Assembly (NCBI GenBank): GCA_024743095.1
Contig: JANSXF010000020.1
Span: 1-64,000 of the forward strand
Direction of reading: 5' to 3'
Length of the DNA: 64,000 nt
Source: Flavobacteriaceae bacterium
GTDB taxonomy: Bacteria; Bacteroidota; Bacteroidia; Flavobacteriales; Flavobacteriaceae
In this document: positions 8,238 to 17,088 of the stretch, one piece after another
How positions within the stretch are numbered: the stretch's first letter is position 1
How the letters are laid out: the number at the start of each line of letters is the position of its first letter
Notes under the pieces: model-generated
Database searches by the model: none
Seen by the model: the letters and a program-made list of their open reading frames with translations, nothing else
Told to the model about the DNA's origin: nothing
Position numbers and translations under genes: made by a program

Positions 8238-9572
8238 ATGTATACCTTTTCAAACAAACTTAGACTAGGATCTTTCATCGCCATGGGGCTTGGATTTATT
8301 TTCCTTGTAATTGGTTTTATGTCTGCCCCATCAACTGTGGAAGAAGCCAAGGCCATGGTAGCAGTACATGATGATGGACATGGAGGAGGACATGCAGAAG
8401 CGGCCACCGAAAGCCATGGAGATCAAGGGCACGGCGCCGAGGCCTCTCACGGTGAAGAACACGATTCTTCGCACGATGAGCATTTGTTGAGCCAGTTGAA
8501 AAACAGGCCTTGGTCCGCACTTTATGTAGCAGCCTTCTTTTTCTTTATGATATCGTTGGGCGTATTGGCCTTCTATGCCATACAACGCGCGGCCCAAGCA
8601 GGATGGTCCCCACTGCTCTTCAGGGTAATGGAGGGTATAACAGCCTACCTGGTTCCTGGAGGAATCATTGTATTTGTGATTTTGTTGCTTTCTGCCATGC
8701 ACATGAACCACATGTTTGTGTGGATGGATCCAGAAGTAGTTGCGCACGATGAATTGTTGCAAGGTAAAGCGGGATATTTGAACCCAACTTTCTTTTTGAT
8801 AAGAGCCGCCATTTTCTTGGGCGGATGGATTTTCTACCGTCAATATTCTAGAAAATTGTCCTTGGCGCAAGATGAGTCCGATGACAATACCAACTTTGTC
8901 AAGAACTTTAGATGGTCCGCCGGTTTCTTGGTGTTCTACCTAGTGACCGAGTCCATGATGTCCTGGGACTGGATCATGAGTGTTGACCCTCACTGGTTCA
9001 GCACATTATTTGGATGGTACGTATTTGCCAGTATGTTCGTTTCCGGTATCACTGTTATCGCTATGGTAACCGTTTACCTTAAATCAAAAGGATATTTGGA
9101 AGATGTTAACGATAGCCATATCCACGATTTGGCCAAGTTTATGTTCGGTATCAGTATTTTCTGGACCTATCTGTGGTTTGCACAGTTCATGTTGATTTGG
9201 TACGCGAACATTCCGGAGGAGGTTACCTATTACGTGGCAAGGTTCCAAGATTACAAACTACCGTTCTTCGGTATGTTGGTGCTGAACTTTGTGTTCCCAT
9301 TGTTGGTACTTATGAACAGCGATTACAAGAGGGTCAACTGGTTTGTGATCATGACCGGTATTGTGGTGCTTTTTGGCCACTATTTGGATATATTTAATAT
9401 GATAATGCCTGCAACAGTTGGTGACCAATGGTTTATTGGCCTGCCAGAGATTGGCGGTATTTTGTTCTTCGGAGGTTTGTTTGTGTTCTGGGTGTTCACA
9501 GCTTTGACCAAGGCACCGTTACAGCCCAAACGAAACCCATTTATTGAGGAGAGTAGACATTTTCATTATTAA
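8238..9572 (+). CDS. actF: Alternative complex III subunit ActF (NrfD-like)
   Basis: Second NrfD-like membrane subunit, 444 residues, about ten helices, a shortened relative of ActC. A first helix (about 12-32) is followed by a soluble loop of roughly 45 residues packed with histidine and acidic residues (HDDGHGGGHAEA, HGDQGHGAEASHGEEHD), then the main helix bundle from about residue 90. The His-rich loop could bind metal, but nothing else in the sequence shows this. It ends the act genes and is followed after 33 bases by coxB. Confidence 0.92.
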   Translation: MYTFSNKLRLGSFIAMGLGFIFLVIGFMSAPSTVEEAKAMVAVHDDGHGGGHAEAATESHGDQGHGAEASHGEEHDSSHDEHLLSQLKNRPWSALYVAAFFFFMISLGVLAFYAIQRAAQAGWSPLLFRVMEGITAYLVPGGIIVFVILLLSAMHMNHMFVWMDPEVVAHDELLQGKAGYLNPTFFLIRAAIFLGGWIFYRQYSRKLSLAQDESDDNTNFVKNFRWSAGFLVFYLVTESMMSWDWIMSVDPHWFSTLFGWYVFASMFVSGITVIAMVTVYLKSKGYLEDVNDSHIHDLAKFMFGISIFWTYLWFAQFMLIWYANIPEEVTYYVARFQDYKLPFFGMLVLNFVFPLLVLMNSDYKRVNWFVIMTGIVVLFGHYLDIFNMIMPATVGDQWFIGLPEIGGILFFGGLFVFWVFTALTKAPLQPKRNPFIEESRHFHY

Positions 9573-9605
9573 TACAATACGATTTAAGTCTTAGATAGAT
9601 ATACG

Positions 9606-10727
9606 ATGACTGCATTATTAACATTTACTGTTTTAGTACTGGTTGCGATTGCGATTTGGCAGATGACCAAGATTTTTGAACTATCGCAAACTAAAACAGA
9701 ACGCGCTGAGATAGCTAACGATTCCGATAACAAGAACAACGGGTATTTGTTGTTCGCCTTCCTTATCTTCATATATGGAATCACAATTTTCAGCTTTGCC
9801 AAGTATTATAAAATGCTTTTGCCAGAGGCGGCATCCGAACATGGTGGTGATTACGATCAATTGATGTGGGTCTCCTTCGCAATAATCTTTTTTGTACAGA
9901 CCATCACACAGGCATTGTTGCACTACTTCGGTTACAAGTACAGGGGAGAAAAGGGTAGAAAAGCACTTTTCTTTGCAGATAATGACAGATTGGAGTTTAT
10001 CTGGACCATTATTCCGGTGATAGTATTGGCAGGTCTAATCCTTTGGGGATTGTACACATGGACCAATATTATGGATATCAACGAAGATGACGACCCATTG
10101 ATCGTGGAACTTTACGCCCAGCAATTTAACTGGACGGCCAGATATGGAGGAGATGACAACGTTTTGGGCGAGGCCAATGTTCGGTTGATCGATATTGCCA
10201 ATGCCAACGTTCTGGGTATTGATGAATCTGACCCAAATGCGGAAGACGATATCATTGTAAAAGAGCTTCACTTGCCGGTTGGAAGAAAGGTAAACTTTAA
10301 AATGAGATCCCAAGATGTATTGCACTCTGCATATATGCCCCACTTTAGGGCGCAAATGAACTGTGTTCCCGGAATGATCACACAGTTTTCTTTTACACCG
10401 ACCATAACAACGGAAGAGATGCGATTAAATCCAGATGTTGTGGATAAGGTAAAAAGAACCAATGCCATACGTGCCCAAAAGGGCGATGACCCATGGGAGT
10501 TTGACTACATTTTGTTGTGTAATAAAATATGCGGAAAATCACACTATAACATGCAGATGAAGATTATAGTGGAAACCGAAGAGGAGTTTAATGCCTGGAT
10601 AGCCGAGCAGAAAACCTTTAAAGAATCTGTAATGGTCGATGAAGCAGAAGTGGAAACTGAAGAGCAAGTAGCTAGAACAGAAGGAGAAGCTGATGTTGAA
10701 TCGGAAGAATCCGCTTCGGAAGAGTAA
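9606..10727 (+). CDS. coxB: Cytochrome c oxidase subunit II
   Basis: CuA subunit of a haem-copper oxidase, 373 residues. Hydrophobic segments lie near 4-20, 45-65, 80-102 and 128-150; the last two look like the usual subunit II hairpin. The cupredoxin domain ends in the CuA site C305-N-K-I-C309 with H313 and M316; the other histidine lies in the LHSAYMPHFRAQ segment. There is no fused cytochrome c domain. The C-terminal 50 residues are very acidic (EAEVETEEQ, EADVESEESASEE). Encoded directly after actF, it fits the physical ACIII-oxidase supercomplex known from Flavobacterium johnsoniae. Confidence 0.93.
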   Translation: MTALLTFTVLVLVAIAIWQMTKIFELSQTKTERAEIANDSDNKNNGYLLFAFLIFIYGITIFSFAKYYKMLLPEAASEHGGDYDQLMWVSFAIIFFVQTITQALLHYFGYKYRGEKGRKALFFADNDRLEFIWTIIPVIVLAGLILWGLYTWTNIMDINEDDDPLIVELYAQQFNWTARYGGDDNVLGEANVRLIDIANANVLGIDESDPNAEDDIIVKELHLPVGRKVNFKMRSQDVLHSAYMPHFRAQMNCVPGMITQFSFTPTITTEEMRLNPDVVDKVKRTNAIRAQKGDDPWEFDYILLCNKICGKSHYNMQMKIIVETEEEFNAWIAEQKTFKESVMVDEAEVETEEQVARTEGEADVESEESASEE

Positions 10728-10766
10728 CAAACAACTTAAAAGAATAACAAAAAAATTAATTGGAAT

Positions 10767-12590
10767 ATGTCTGAAGTCGCCCATGTAAGTCACGATGATC
10801 ACCACGATGATCATGGACATCACCATAAGGAAACTTTCATAACAAAATACATTTTCAGTCAGGACCATAAGATGATATCCAAGCAGTACCTTATTACAGG
10901 TCTGATCATGGGATTCATCGGTATAGCCATGTCATTGTTGTTCAGAATGCAATTGGCCTGGCCAGGAGAGTCTTTCGGGATTTTTGAGGCTGTTTTGGGA
11001 AAATGGGCCCCAGATGGTGTAATGGATGCCGATATCTATTTGGCATTGGTCACCATCCACGGTACTTTAATGGTATTCTTTGTATTGACACAAGGATTGA
11101 GCGGTACCTTCAGTAACCTTCTCATTCCGTTGCAGATCGGTGCCAGGGATATGGCTTCCGGATTTATGAACATGATTTCTTACTGGATGTTCTTTGTGTC
11201 ATCCGTTATCATGATCATTTCATTGTTCGTAGAGGCTGGTCCAGCGGCAGCAGGTTGGACAATCTATCCACCGTTGAGCGCATTGCCAATGGCGCAGCCA
11301 GGCTCTGGTATGGGTATGACGCTTTGGTTGGTGTCCATGGCCATATTTATCGCTTCCTCTTTGTTGGGATCATTGAACTACATTGTAACCGTCATCAACC
11401 TTAGAACAAAAGGTATGTCCATGACACGCCTTCCTTTGACGATCTGGGCTTTCTTTGTAACGGCAATCATTGGTGTTATATCTTTTCCGGTATTGTTGTC
11501 TGCAGCCTTGTTGTTGATCATGGATAGAAGTTTTGGTACATCGTTCTTTCTTTCCGATATTTTCATCCAAGGAGAAGTGTTGCACTATCAGGGAGGTTCT
11601 CCCGTATTATATGAGCACTTGTTCTGGTTCTTGGGCCACCCTGAGGTATATATCGTATTGATACCTGCATTGGGTATTACTTCCGAAGTAATGTCTACAA
11701 ATGCCAGAAAACCGATTTTTGGATATAGAGCAATGGTTGCTTCTATTTTGGCAATTGCATTCTTATCTACCATTGTATGGGGACACCACATGTTTATATC
11801 CGGTATGAACCCTTTCTTGGGATCTGTATTTACATTTACAACACTTTTGATCGCGATACCATCGGCGGTAAAAGCATTTAACTATATCACTACACTTTGG
11901 AAAGGTAACCTGCAGCTCAACCCTGCCATGTTGTTCTCCATTGGTTTGGTGTCAACATTTATCACAGGAGGTCTAACAGGTATTATTTTGGGTGATAGTA
12001 CATTGGATATCAACGTTCACGATACGTATTTCGTAGTAGCTCACTTCCACTTGGTAATGGGTATATCGGCCTTGTACGGAATGTTCGCAGGTATCTATCA
12101 CTGGTTCCCAAAAATGTTCCACGGCCGCATGATGAACAAAAACTTGGGTTACGTACACTTTTGGATTACCGCAGTTTGTGCCTACGGAGTATTCTTCCCG
12201 ATGCACTTTGTGGGAATGGCCGGTGTGCCACGTCGTTACTATGAGAACACAGCCTTCCCAATGTTCGATGAGTTGACCAATGTACAGGTATTGATGACGG
12301 TGTTTGCGATTATTGCAGGTTTGGCCCAGTTGATATTCGTTTACAACTTTATCTCAAGTATCTTCTACGGTAAAAAAGGGCCTGTTAACCCTTGGAGCTC
12401 CAATACATTGGAATGGACAACTCCTCAAGAGCACATTCACGGAAACTGGCCTGGAGAAATTCCGCACGTTTACCGTTGGGCATACGATTACAGTAAAACA
12501 TACGAGAATGGTGAGTACATTATTGCAGGACAGGATTTTGTTCCGCAAAACGTTCCGCTTCAAGAGAACGAAGAAGAACTCAACCACTAA
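10767..12590 (+). CDS. coxA: Cytochrome c oxidase subunit I
   Basis: Catalytic subunit of an A-type haem-copper oxidase, 607 residues and about twelve helices. The sequence shows the low-spin haem histidine in TIHGTLM, the active-site GHPEVY motif with the D-channel glutamate, the CuB histidine pair in WGHHMF, and the haem ligands in VAHFHLVMG. The D-channel entry aspartate in GARDMASGFMNM is present. This is the A1 pattern of proton-pumping oxidases. The N-terminus carries a His/Asp-rich stretch (SHDDHHDDHGHHHKE). It is the last gene of the operon, before a strong terminator. Subunits III and IV and haem O synthase are encoded at 33608-36561. Confidence 0.95.
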   Translation: MSEVAHVSHDDHHDDHGHHHKETFITKYIFSQDHKMISKQYLITGLIMGFIGIAMSLLFRMQLAWPGESFGIFEAVLGKWAPDGVMDADIYLALVTIHGTLMVFFVLTQGLSGTFSNLLIPLQIGARDMASGFMNMISYWMFFVSSVIMIISLFVEAGPAAAGWTIYPPLSALPMAQPGSGMGMTLWLVSMAIFIASSLLGSLNYIVTVINLRTKGMSMTRLPLTIWAFFVTAIIGVISFPVLLSAALLLIMDRSFGTSFFLSDIFIQGEVLHYQGGSPVLYEHLFWFLGHPEVYIVLIPALGITSEVMSTNARKPIFGYRAMVASILAIAFLSTIVWGHHMFISGMNPFLGSVFTFTTLLIAIPSAVKAFNYITTLWKGNLQLNPAMLFSIGLVSTFITGGLTGIILGDSTLDINVHDTYFVVAHFHLVMGISALYGMFAGIYHWFPKMFHGRMMNKNLGYVHFWITAVCAYGVFFPMHFVGMAGVPRRYYENTAFPMFDELTNVQVLMTVFAIIAGLAQLIFVYNFISSIFYGKKGPVNPWSSNTLEWTTPQEHIHGNWPGEIPHVYRWAYDYSKTYENGEYIIAGQDFVPQNVPLQENEEELNH

Positions 12591-12611
12591 ACATATAGTT
12601 ATATTAGTGAG

Positions 12612-12642
12612 AAGGCCCGTCCAATTTGGATGGGCTTTTTTT
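12612..12642 (+). terminator. Rho-independent terminator of the act-cox operon
   Basis: GCCCGTCCAA and TTGGATGGGC form a ten-pair stem with one G-U pair, followed by seven T. It lies 25 bases after the coxA stop. Confidence 0.85.
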
Positions 12643-12710
12643 GTTGGAACGTATTTTGATGCGAATTGTATATCTTTAAAAAGCATTTCCCCCTATCAAA
12701 AACAACCGTG

Positions 12711-13535
12711 ATGAATAAGATTGTTATCCTACTTTTAGTTTTAGTTCCGATAGTGACCTTCGCCCAGCGTAAACCTAAGATAAAGGGCAGTCGTATAGTA
12801 AGGCAGGTCAGTGAGGAACTTCCACCTTTTAATGCGGTAATCTTAAATGATGACCTTGAAATCAATTTAAAGAAATCTTTGGGCCCAGGCTACCACCTGA
12901 TAGCTGATGATAACCTGGTGGATATTTTAAAGTTCGAGGTCAATGATGGTACATTGGTGATAAGTTCCTACTACAATATCACAGCAAAAAAAGAATTGGT
13001 AATCACGGTGAATTATACCCAACTCAATGCGATTACAGTAAAAAGCGGGACCATGGTCTCCCAAGATGTCATCCAATCCGAAGAACTGTTCGTGGATGGT
13101 TTCAATAATACCAAAGTGGACATTAAGGCGAATGCAGACGTAATGGATATTAATTTGGAGGATACCAGTAGCGGCGATTTTCATCTAGAGGTAGACTCCT
13201 TGAACGTAAACCTGAACCAAAGGGCGCAGGCCTATGTGTACGCGCAGATAAATTCCGGCGTTGTAGATATGGAAGGAAATTCATCCTTGGCCATGGAAGG
13301 CACCTCGGATAGATTGCATGCCAATTTGCTGGAAGATGCCAACTATAAGGGAGAAACCATGCAAATCAATTCAGCGCAACTCGATATTACCGGCACCGCC
13401 AATGCCAGGGTATATTCATTTGGTGATATATCCATAAAATCCTCTGGAAACGCAGGTATTTACCTCTACGGCACACCAAAGATTACCATAGAAGAATTTT
13501 TGGGGACCTCCCAGCTTATCAAAAAAGAGGATTGA
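12711..13535 (+). CDS. Head GIN domain protein (DUF2807), secreted
   Basis: Exported protein of 274 residues. I start at ATG 12711 (MNKIVILLLVLVPIVTFAQ, a clean signal peptide with AQ cleavage site); a TTG further upstream would add 15 residues that do not fit. The rest is a right-handed beta-helix-like GIN/DUF2807 domain with short repeating strands such as LNAITVKSGTMV, VDIKANADVMDINLED and QINSAQLDITGTANAR. Members are found in many Bacteroidota and are thought to be cell-envelope proteins; the function is not known. It converges on the acyl-CoA dehydrogenase gene with only 3 bases between the stops. Confidence 0.75.
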   Translation: MNKIVILLLVLVPIVTFAQRKPKIKGSRIVRQVSEELPPFNAVILNDDLEINLKKSLGPGYHLIADDNLVDILKFEVNDGTLVISSYYNITAKKELVITVNYTQLNAITVKSGTMVSQDVIQSEELFVDGFNNTKVDIKANADVMDINLEDTSSGDFHLEVDSLNVNLNQRAQAYVYAQINSGVVDMEGNSSLAMEGTSDRLHANLLEDANYKGETMQINSAQLDITGTANARVYSFGDISIKSSGNAGIYLYGTPKITIEEFLGTSQLIKKED

Positions 13536-13538
13536 CGA

Positions 13539-15791
13539 TTACTTGGTGATAGGAGCACTCATGCAATGCTCAGGGATACCGAAGCCATCTACCAATATTT
13601 CTATATGCGGCCTTAGTTCCGTAGATAATCGCTCTACTCGCTGACGGATAGCCTTGGATTTGGTATTGCCAATGTAGCCTTGCTCTAAAAACCACCTTGC
13701 ATCCGAATTTATTTGGTCCAAGGCATATAGGCACCCCACCTTTTCCATTAAAGCACGGTACTTAAGGTCGGTAACACCTTCGATGTGGTCACAAAAAATA
13801 CTGTAGGACAGCTCAATACTATAAGCCTTGCCGAGAGCCAGTAAATGGGACTGCACCTTTAGAAAGGCTTGGTACGACGGAACCCCCTTTTTAATGTAGT
13901 TGCGAATGCGCATAGCGAGCGTATAGGTCAGCCTTCTGGTACGATAATCAAAAGCATGTTTATGGAACTTTGGGTTGTATAGGTGCTCCGCATCAACTTT
14001 GTTCGAATACAGTGGATTGATGGCCGTAAGCTTATCCGTTAGCTGTGTCTGCAAAAGTTTAAGTACCGATGCAAAACCTGCACTGTTGAATTCAGCTTGA
14101 AAATCGGATAGGATACCTTTTGCTGCCAGCTGCAACAACACGGTATTGTCTCCTTCAAAAGTGGTAAAAATGTCCACATCTCCTTTAAGGTCGGCAATCC
14201 GGTTCTCCAATAGATATCCTTTTCCCCCGCAGGCTTCACGACATTCTTGAATGGCATCATTGGCGTACCAGGTTATCATGGATTTAAGGCCCGCTACCTG
14301 GGTTTCTATCTTTCGCTTATCAGGTTGGGAGTCGTCACTGTAGCGCTTCATCATATCCTCCAAGGTGAAATGATATACGTAGGCCGCTGCAATTTTTGGG
14401 GTCAACCTTAATTGATGGGTGGGGTAGTCCATGATCAGGTCCTCCTGTACCTTCACATTATCATTGAACTGCCTACGGTTAAGGGCATATTTTACCGCTA
14501 TGGACAAGGCCATTTTGCTGCCTCCCAGAGCGCCCCGGGCCACACAGATACGTCCGCCGACCAAGGTTCCCAACATGGTAAAAAATCGCTTGTTCGGATT
14601 TTTAATGGAGGAAAAGTATGAGCCATCATCCTTGATTTCCCCATATTTGTTCAGCAAGTTTTGCCTGGGGACCTTTACATTATTGAACCAGATTTTTCCA
14701 TTGTCCACTCCGTTCAGTCCCAATTTGTATCCATTGTCCTCGATGGTGATGCCTTCCAATGTCTCATGATTTTCGTTCCTCAGCGGAACTAAAATCGCAT
14801 GCACACCTTCATTTTTGCCATCGACGATCAGCTGTGCAAAAACAGATGCCATTTTTGAATGCAGGGCGTTTCCGATGTATTCCTTGTTGTCGTTCTTTCC
14901 TGGGGTATGTATAATGATGGAGTCCGATGTTTTGTCGTAAGTAGCAGTTGTCTTGATGCCACGTACATTGGAACCATGCCCGGTTTCTGTCATTGCAAAA
15001 CAGCCCAGTAATTTCGTTTTTCCTGCATCGGTCAAATACTGGTCATGGTGCTTTTTTGTGCCTAATTTTTGAATGCTTCCACCAAAAAGACCGAACTGGA
15101 CCCCAAATTTTATGGCCAAACTGCCGTCCACGAACATCAAATGTTCAAAAATAGCGGCATAAGCCGGCATGTTGCCAGTTCCGCCATATGCATCAGGATA
15201 GGCCATTGCACCGTATCCGGCTTCGCCTAAAAGCTGTACCTGTTTCAATACCCTATTTCGGAATTCATCTTTATTCCTTAAAATTTCCCAGGCAAAATCA
15301 GGTTTATCCAAAAACTTCCGGAACTCATCTACTTCTTGGGCATGTTCCCCTTTTAAAATAGTGTCCAGTATGTTGGCATCGTATTCGTCCGAAGTCTTTT
15401 CGTGCACCACCTCTACATCAAAGAGATGGTTGTAATGGTTGGGCTGTATGCCGAGATGCACTTCGATATGCTTTAGCTGCTCATTGAGATCATCACTTTT
15501 AACCAATCGCTGACTAAGTGAAGTAAGTGGATAGGTATCGCTCTCAATCAATTTAACCTTGGAATTGGCAATCGTCTGTTTCCATTTTTTGATTTCATCA
15601 TCATGTGGAGGACGGTCCTTGTCCAACCAACCCTCCAATTGCTTTTTCTCTTCACTGCTCATTGTTTCATCCAGCGCTATTACTTTTTGAACAACCGATA
15701 TTTCGGAAGCGGAAAGGAGGTCATCAGACCAAATGACGTAGAAAAAAGGGATGTATTGTAGGATTCCAGTGGAATAATCTGTGGTAATCAT
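13539..15791 (-). CDS. Acyl-CoA dehydrogenase / acyl-CoA oxidase family protein
   Basis: Flavoenzyme of 750 residues for the first oxidation step in fatty acid beta-oxidation. Motifs typical of the acyl-CoA dehydrogenase/oxidase family are visible: CFAMTETGHGSNVRGI in the FAD/substrate region, the NGVDNGKIWFNNVKVPR strand, and ACGGKGYLLENRIADLKGD with FTTFEGDNTVLLQ near the active site. The length and the C-terminal helical domain (about 560-750) are those of peroxisomal-type acyl-CoA oxidases rather than the roughly 380-residue dehydrogenases. The natural electron acceptor (oxygen or ETF) cannot be told from sequence. Start chosen at ATG 15791; a longer TTG-initiated version reaches back into the ruvB promoter region. 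Confidence 0.88.
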   Translation of the reverse strand: MITTDYSTGILQYIPFFYVIWSDDLLSASEISVVQKVIALDETMSSEEKKQLEGWLDKDRPPHDDEIKKWKQTIANSKVKLIESDTYPLTSLSQRLVKSDDLNEQLKHIEVHLGIQPNHYNHLFDVEVVHEKTSDEYDANILDTILKGEHAQEVDEFRKFLDKPDFAWEILRNKDEFRNRVLKQVQLLGEAGYGAMAYPDAYGGTGNMPAYAAIFEHLMFVDGSLAIKFGVQFGLFGGSIQKLGTKKHHDQYLTDAGKTKLLGCFAMTETGHGSNVRGIKTTATYDKTSDSIIIHTPGKNDNKEYIGNALHSKMASVFAQLIVDGKNEGVHAILVPLRNENHETLEGITIEDNGYKLGLNGVDNGKIWFNNVKVPRQNLLNKYGEIKDDGSYFSSIKNPNKRFFTMLGTLVGGRICVARGALGGSKMALSIAVKYALNRRQFNDNVKVQEDLIMDYPTHQLRLTPKIAAAYVYHFTLEDMMKRYSDDSQPDKRKIETQVAGLKSMITWYANDAIQECREACGGKGYLLENRIADLKGDVDIFTTFEGDNTVLLQLAAKGILSDFQAEFNSAGFASVLKLLQTQLTDKLTAINPLYSNKVDAEHLYNPKFHKHAFDYRTRRLTYTLAMRIRNYIKKGVPSYQAFLKVQSHLLALGKAYSIELSYSIFCDHIEGVTDLKYRALMEKVGCLYALDQINSDARWFLEQGYIGNTKSKAIRQRVERLSTELRPHIEILVDGFGIPEHCMSAPITK

Positions 15792-15883
15792 AAAGGGGAT
15801 ATATTGATGTATTATAAACTTATCTAAGGTAATGTTTAGATTTTTAAGAAGTGAACTCAAAACGGTATTTTAGTGCTTGGGAC

Positions 15884-15914
15884 TTTAGGTGGACTCCGTT
15901 TTCAACTATATTTG
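15884..15914 (+). promoter_or_regulatory. Candidate ruvB promoter, nearly leaderless
   Basis: TATATTTG (15907-15914) is a perfect Bacteroidota -7 element and TTTA (15884-15887), 19 bases upstream, is a one-mismatch -33. The ruvB ATG follows only 7 bases after the -7 element, which would leave a leader of a few bases at most. Confidence 0.55.
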
Positions 15915-15921
15915 TTCAACC

Positions 15922-16944
15922 ATGAATGAAAATTTAGATCCAACAGGCGAAAATCTTTCCCCGGAAGAGTTTGATATAGAAAGAGCTTTACGGCCCATTA
16001 GTTTTGATGACTTTACCGGGCAGGCACAAGTATTGGAAAACCTAAAGGTTTTTGTACAGGCCGCCAATCTTAGGGGAGAAGCCTTGGACCATACCCTTTT
16101 TCATGGTCCTCCGGGCCTTGGTAAAACAACGTTGGCTCACATTCTTGCCAATGAGCTTGGTGTGGGGATTAAGGTTACCTCTGGTCCTGTGCTGGACAAA
16201 CCTGGTGATTTGGCCGGGTTATTGACCAATTTGGATGAACGGGATGTCCTTTTCATAGATGAGATCCATAGGTTGAGTCCCATTGTGGAAGAATACCTGT
16301 ATTCCGCGATGGAGGATTATAAAATTGATATCATGATCGAGACGGGTCCCAACGCCCGTACCGTGCAGATTAATTTGAGTCCGTTCACCTTGATAGGTGC
16401 CACAACAAGATCGGGTCTGTTGACAGCTCCCATGCGTGCAAGGTTTGGGATCCAGAGCCGTTTACAATATTACAATACAGAATTGTTGTCCACTATTGTG
16501 GAGCGCAGTGCGGAAATTTTAAACGTGCCCATTACCAATGATGCCGCCATAGAGATTGCGGGTCGAAGCAGGGGGACTCCAAGAATTTGCAATGCACTTT
16601 TACGCCGTGTCCGGGATTTTGCCCAGATAAAGGGCAACGGGAACATCGACCTTGAGATTTCTCAATTTGGTCTTAAGGCCTTAAATGTGGACGCCCATGG
16701 ACTGGATGAAATGGACAATAAAATCTTGACCACCATCATAGATAAGTTCATGGGAGGGCCGGTTGGGATCACCACCTTGGCAACGGCAGTGTCCGAAAGC
16801 GCCGAAACTTTGGAAGAAGTTTACGAGCCGTTTCTGATTCAACAAGGTTTTATCATGCGGACCCCGAGAGGCCGTGAAGTCACCGAACTTGCCTATAGAC
16901 ATTTGGGCAAGGTAAAGGGCGGTACACAAGGCGGCTTATTCTGA
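15922..16944 (+). CDS. ruvB: Holliday junction branch migration helicase RuvB
   Basis: AAA+ motor of the RuvABC recombination and repair system, 340 residues, the normal length. Walker [10 protein letters not shown] lies at 62-70, Walker B is LFIDEIHRL, sensor 1 is in [20 protein letters not shown], and the C-terminal winged helix ends in [18 protein letters not shown] start at ATG 15922 (MNENLDPTG); a GTG 33 bases upstream is in frame but lies inside the promoter. Its partner ruvA is about 7 kb downstream, next to maeB and sprA, so the two are not in one operon here. Confidence 0.96.
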   Translation: MNENLDPTGENLSPEEFDIERALRPISFDDFTGQAQVLENLKVFVQAANLRGEALDHTLFHGPPGLGKTTLAHILANELGVGIKVTSGPVLDKPGDLAGLLTNLDERDVLFIDEIHRLSPIVEEYLYSAMEDYKIDIMIETGPNARTVQINLSPFTLIGATTRSGLLTAPMRARFGIQSRLQYYNTELLSTIVERSAEILNVPITNDAAIEIAGRSRGTPRICNALLRRVRDFAQIKGNGNIDLEISQFGLKALNVDAHGLDEMDNKILTTIIDKFMGGPVGITTLATAVSESAETLEEVYEPFLIQQGFIMRTPRGREVTELAYRHLGKVKGGTQGGLF

Positions 16945-17005
16945 TATAACCGCGCTCCCTGGTTTTAAATCTTTTTGTAATTTACTTGCTTATTTGATTT
17001 CATGG

Positions 17006-17024
17006 AATGATTTAGCAAATCATT
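17006..17024 (+). promoter_or_regulatory. Inverted repeat upstream of the TsdA-like cytochrome gene
   Basis: AATGATTT-AGC-AAATCATT is a perfect 8-bp inverted repeat with a 3-bp spacer, centred about 74 bases before the cytochrome ATG. The half-site TGATT is reminiscent of CRP/FNR-type operators, but the spacing is not the canonical one. Reported as a symmetric site only. Confidence 0.4.
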
Positions 17025-17088
17025 GGATGAGAATCAAGAACCCCCGTCTTACCATTTCATAATTGCTTTGCATGATTAAAGGAGAATC

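Noticed and set aside
12666..12710. TTG at 12666 as the start of the GIN domain protein
   Set aside because: The ATG at 12711 begins a clean signal peptide; the longer form would bury it.
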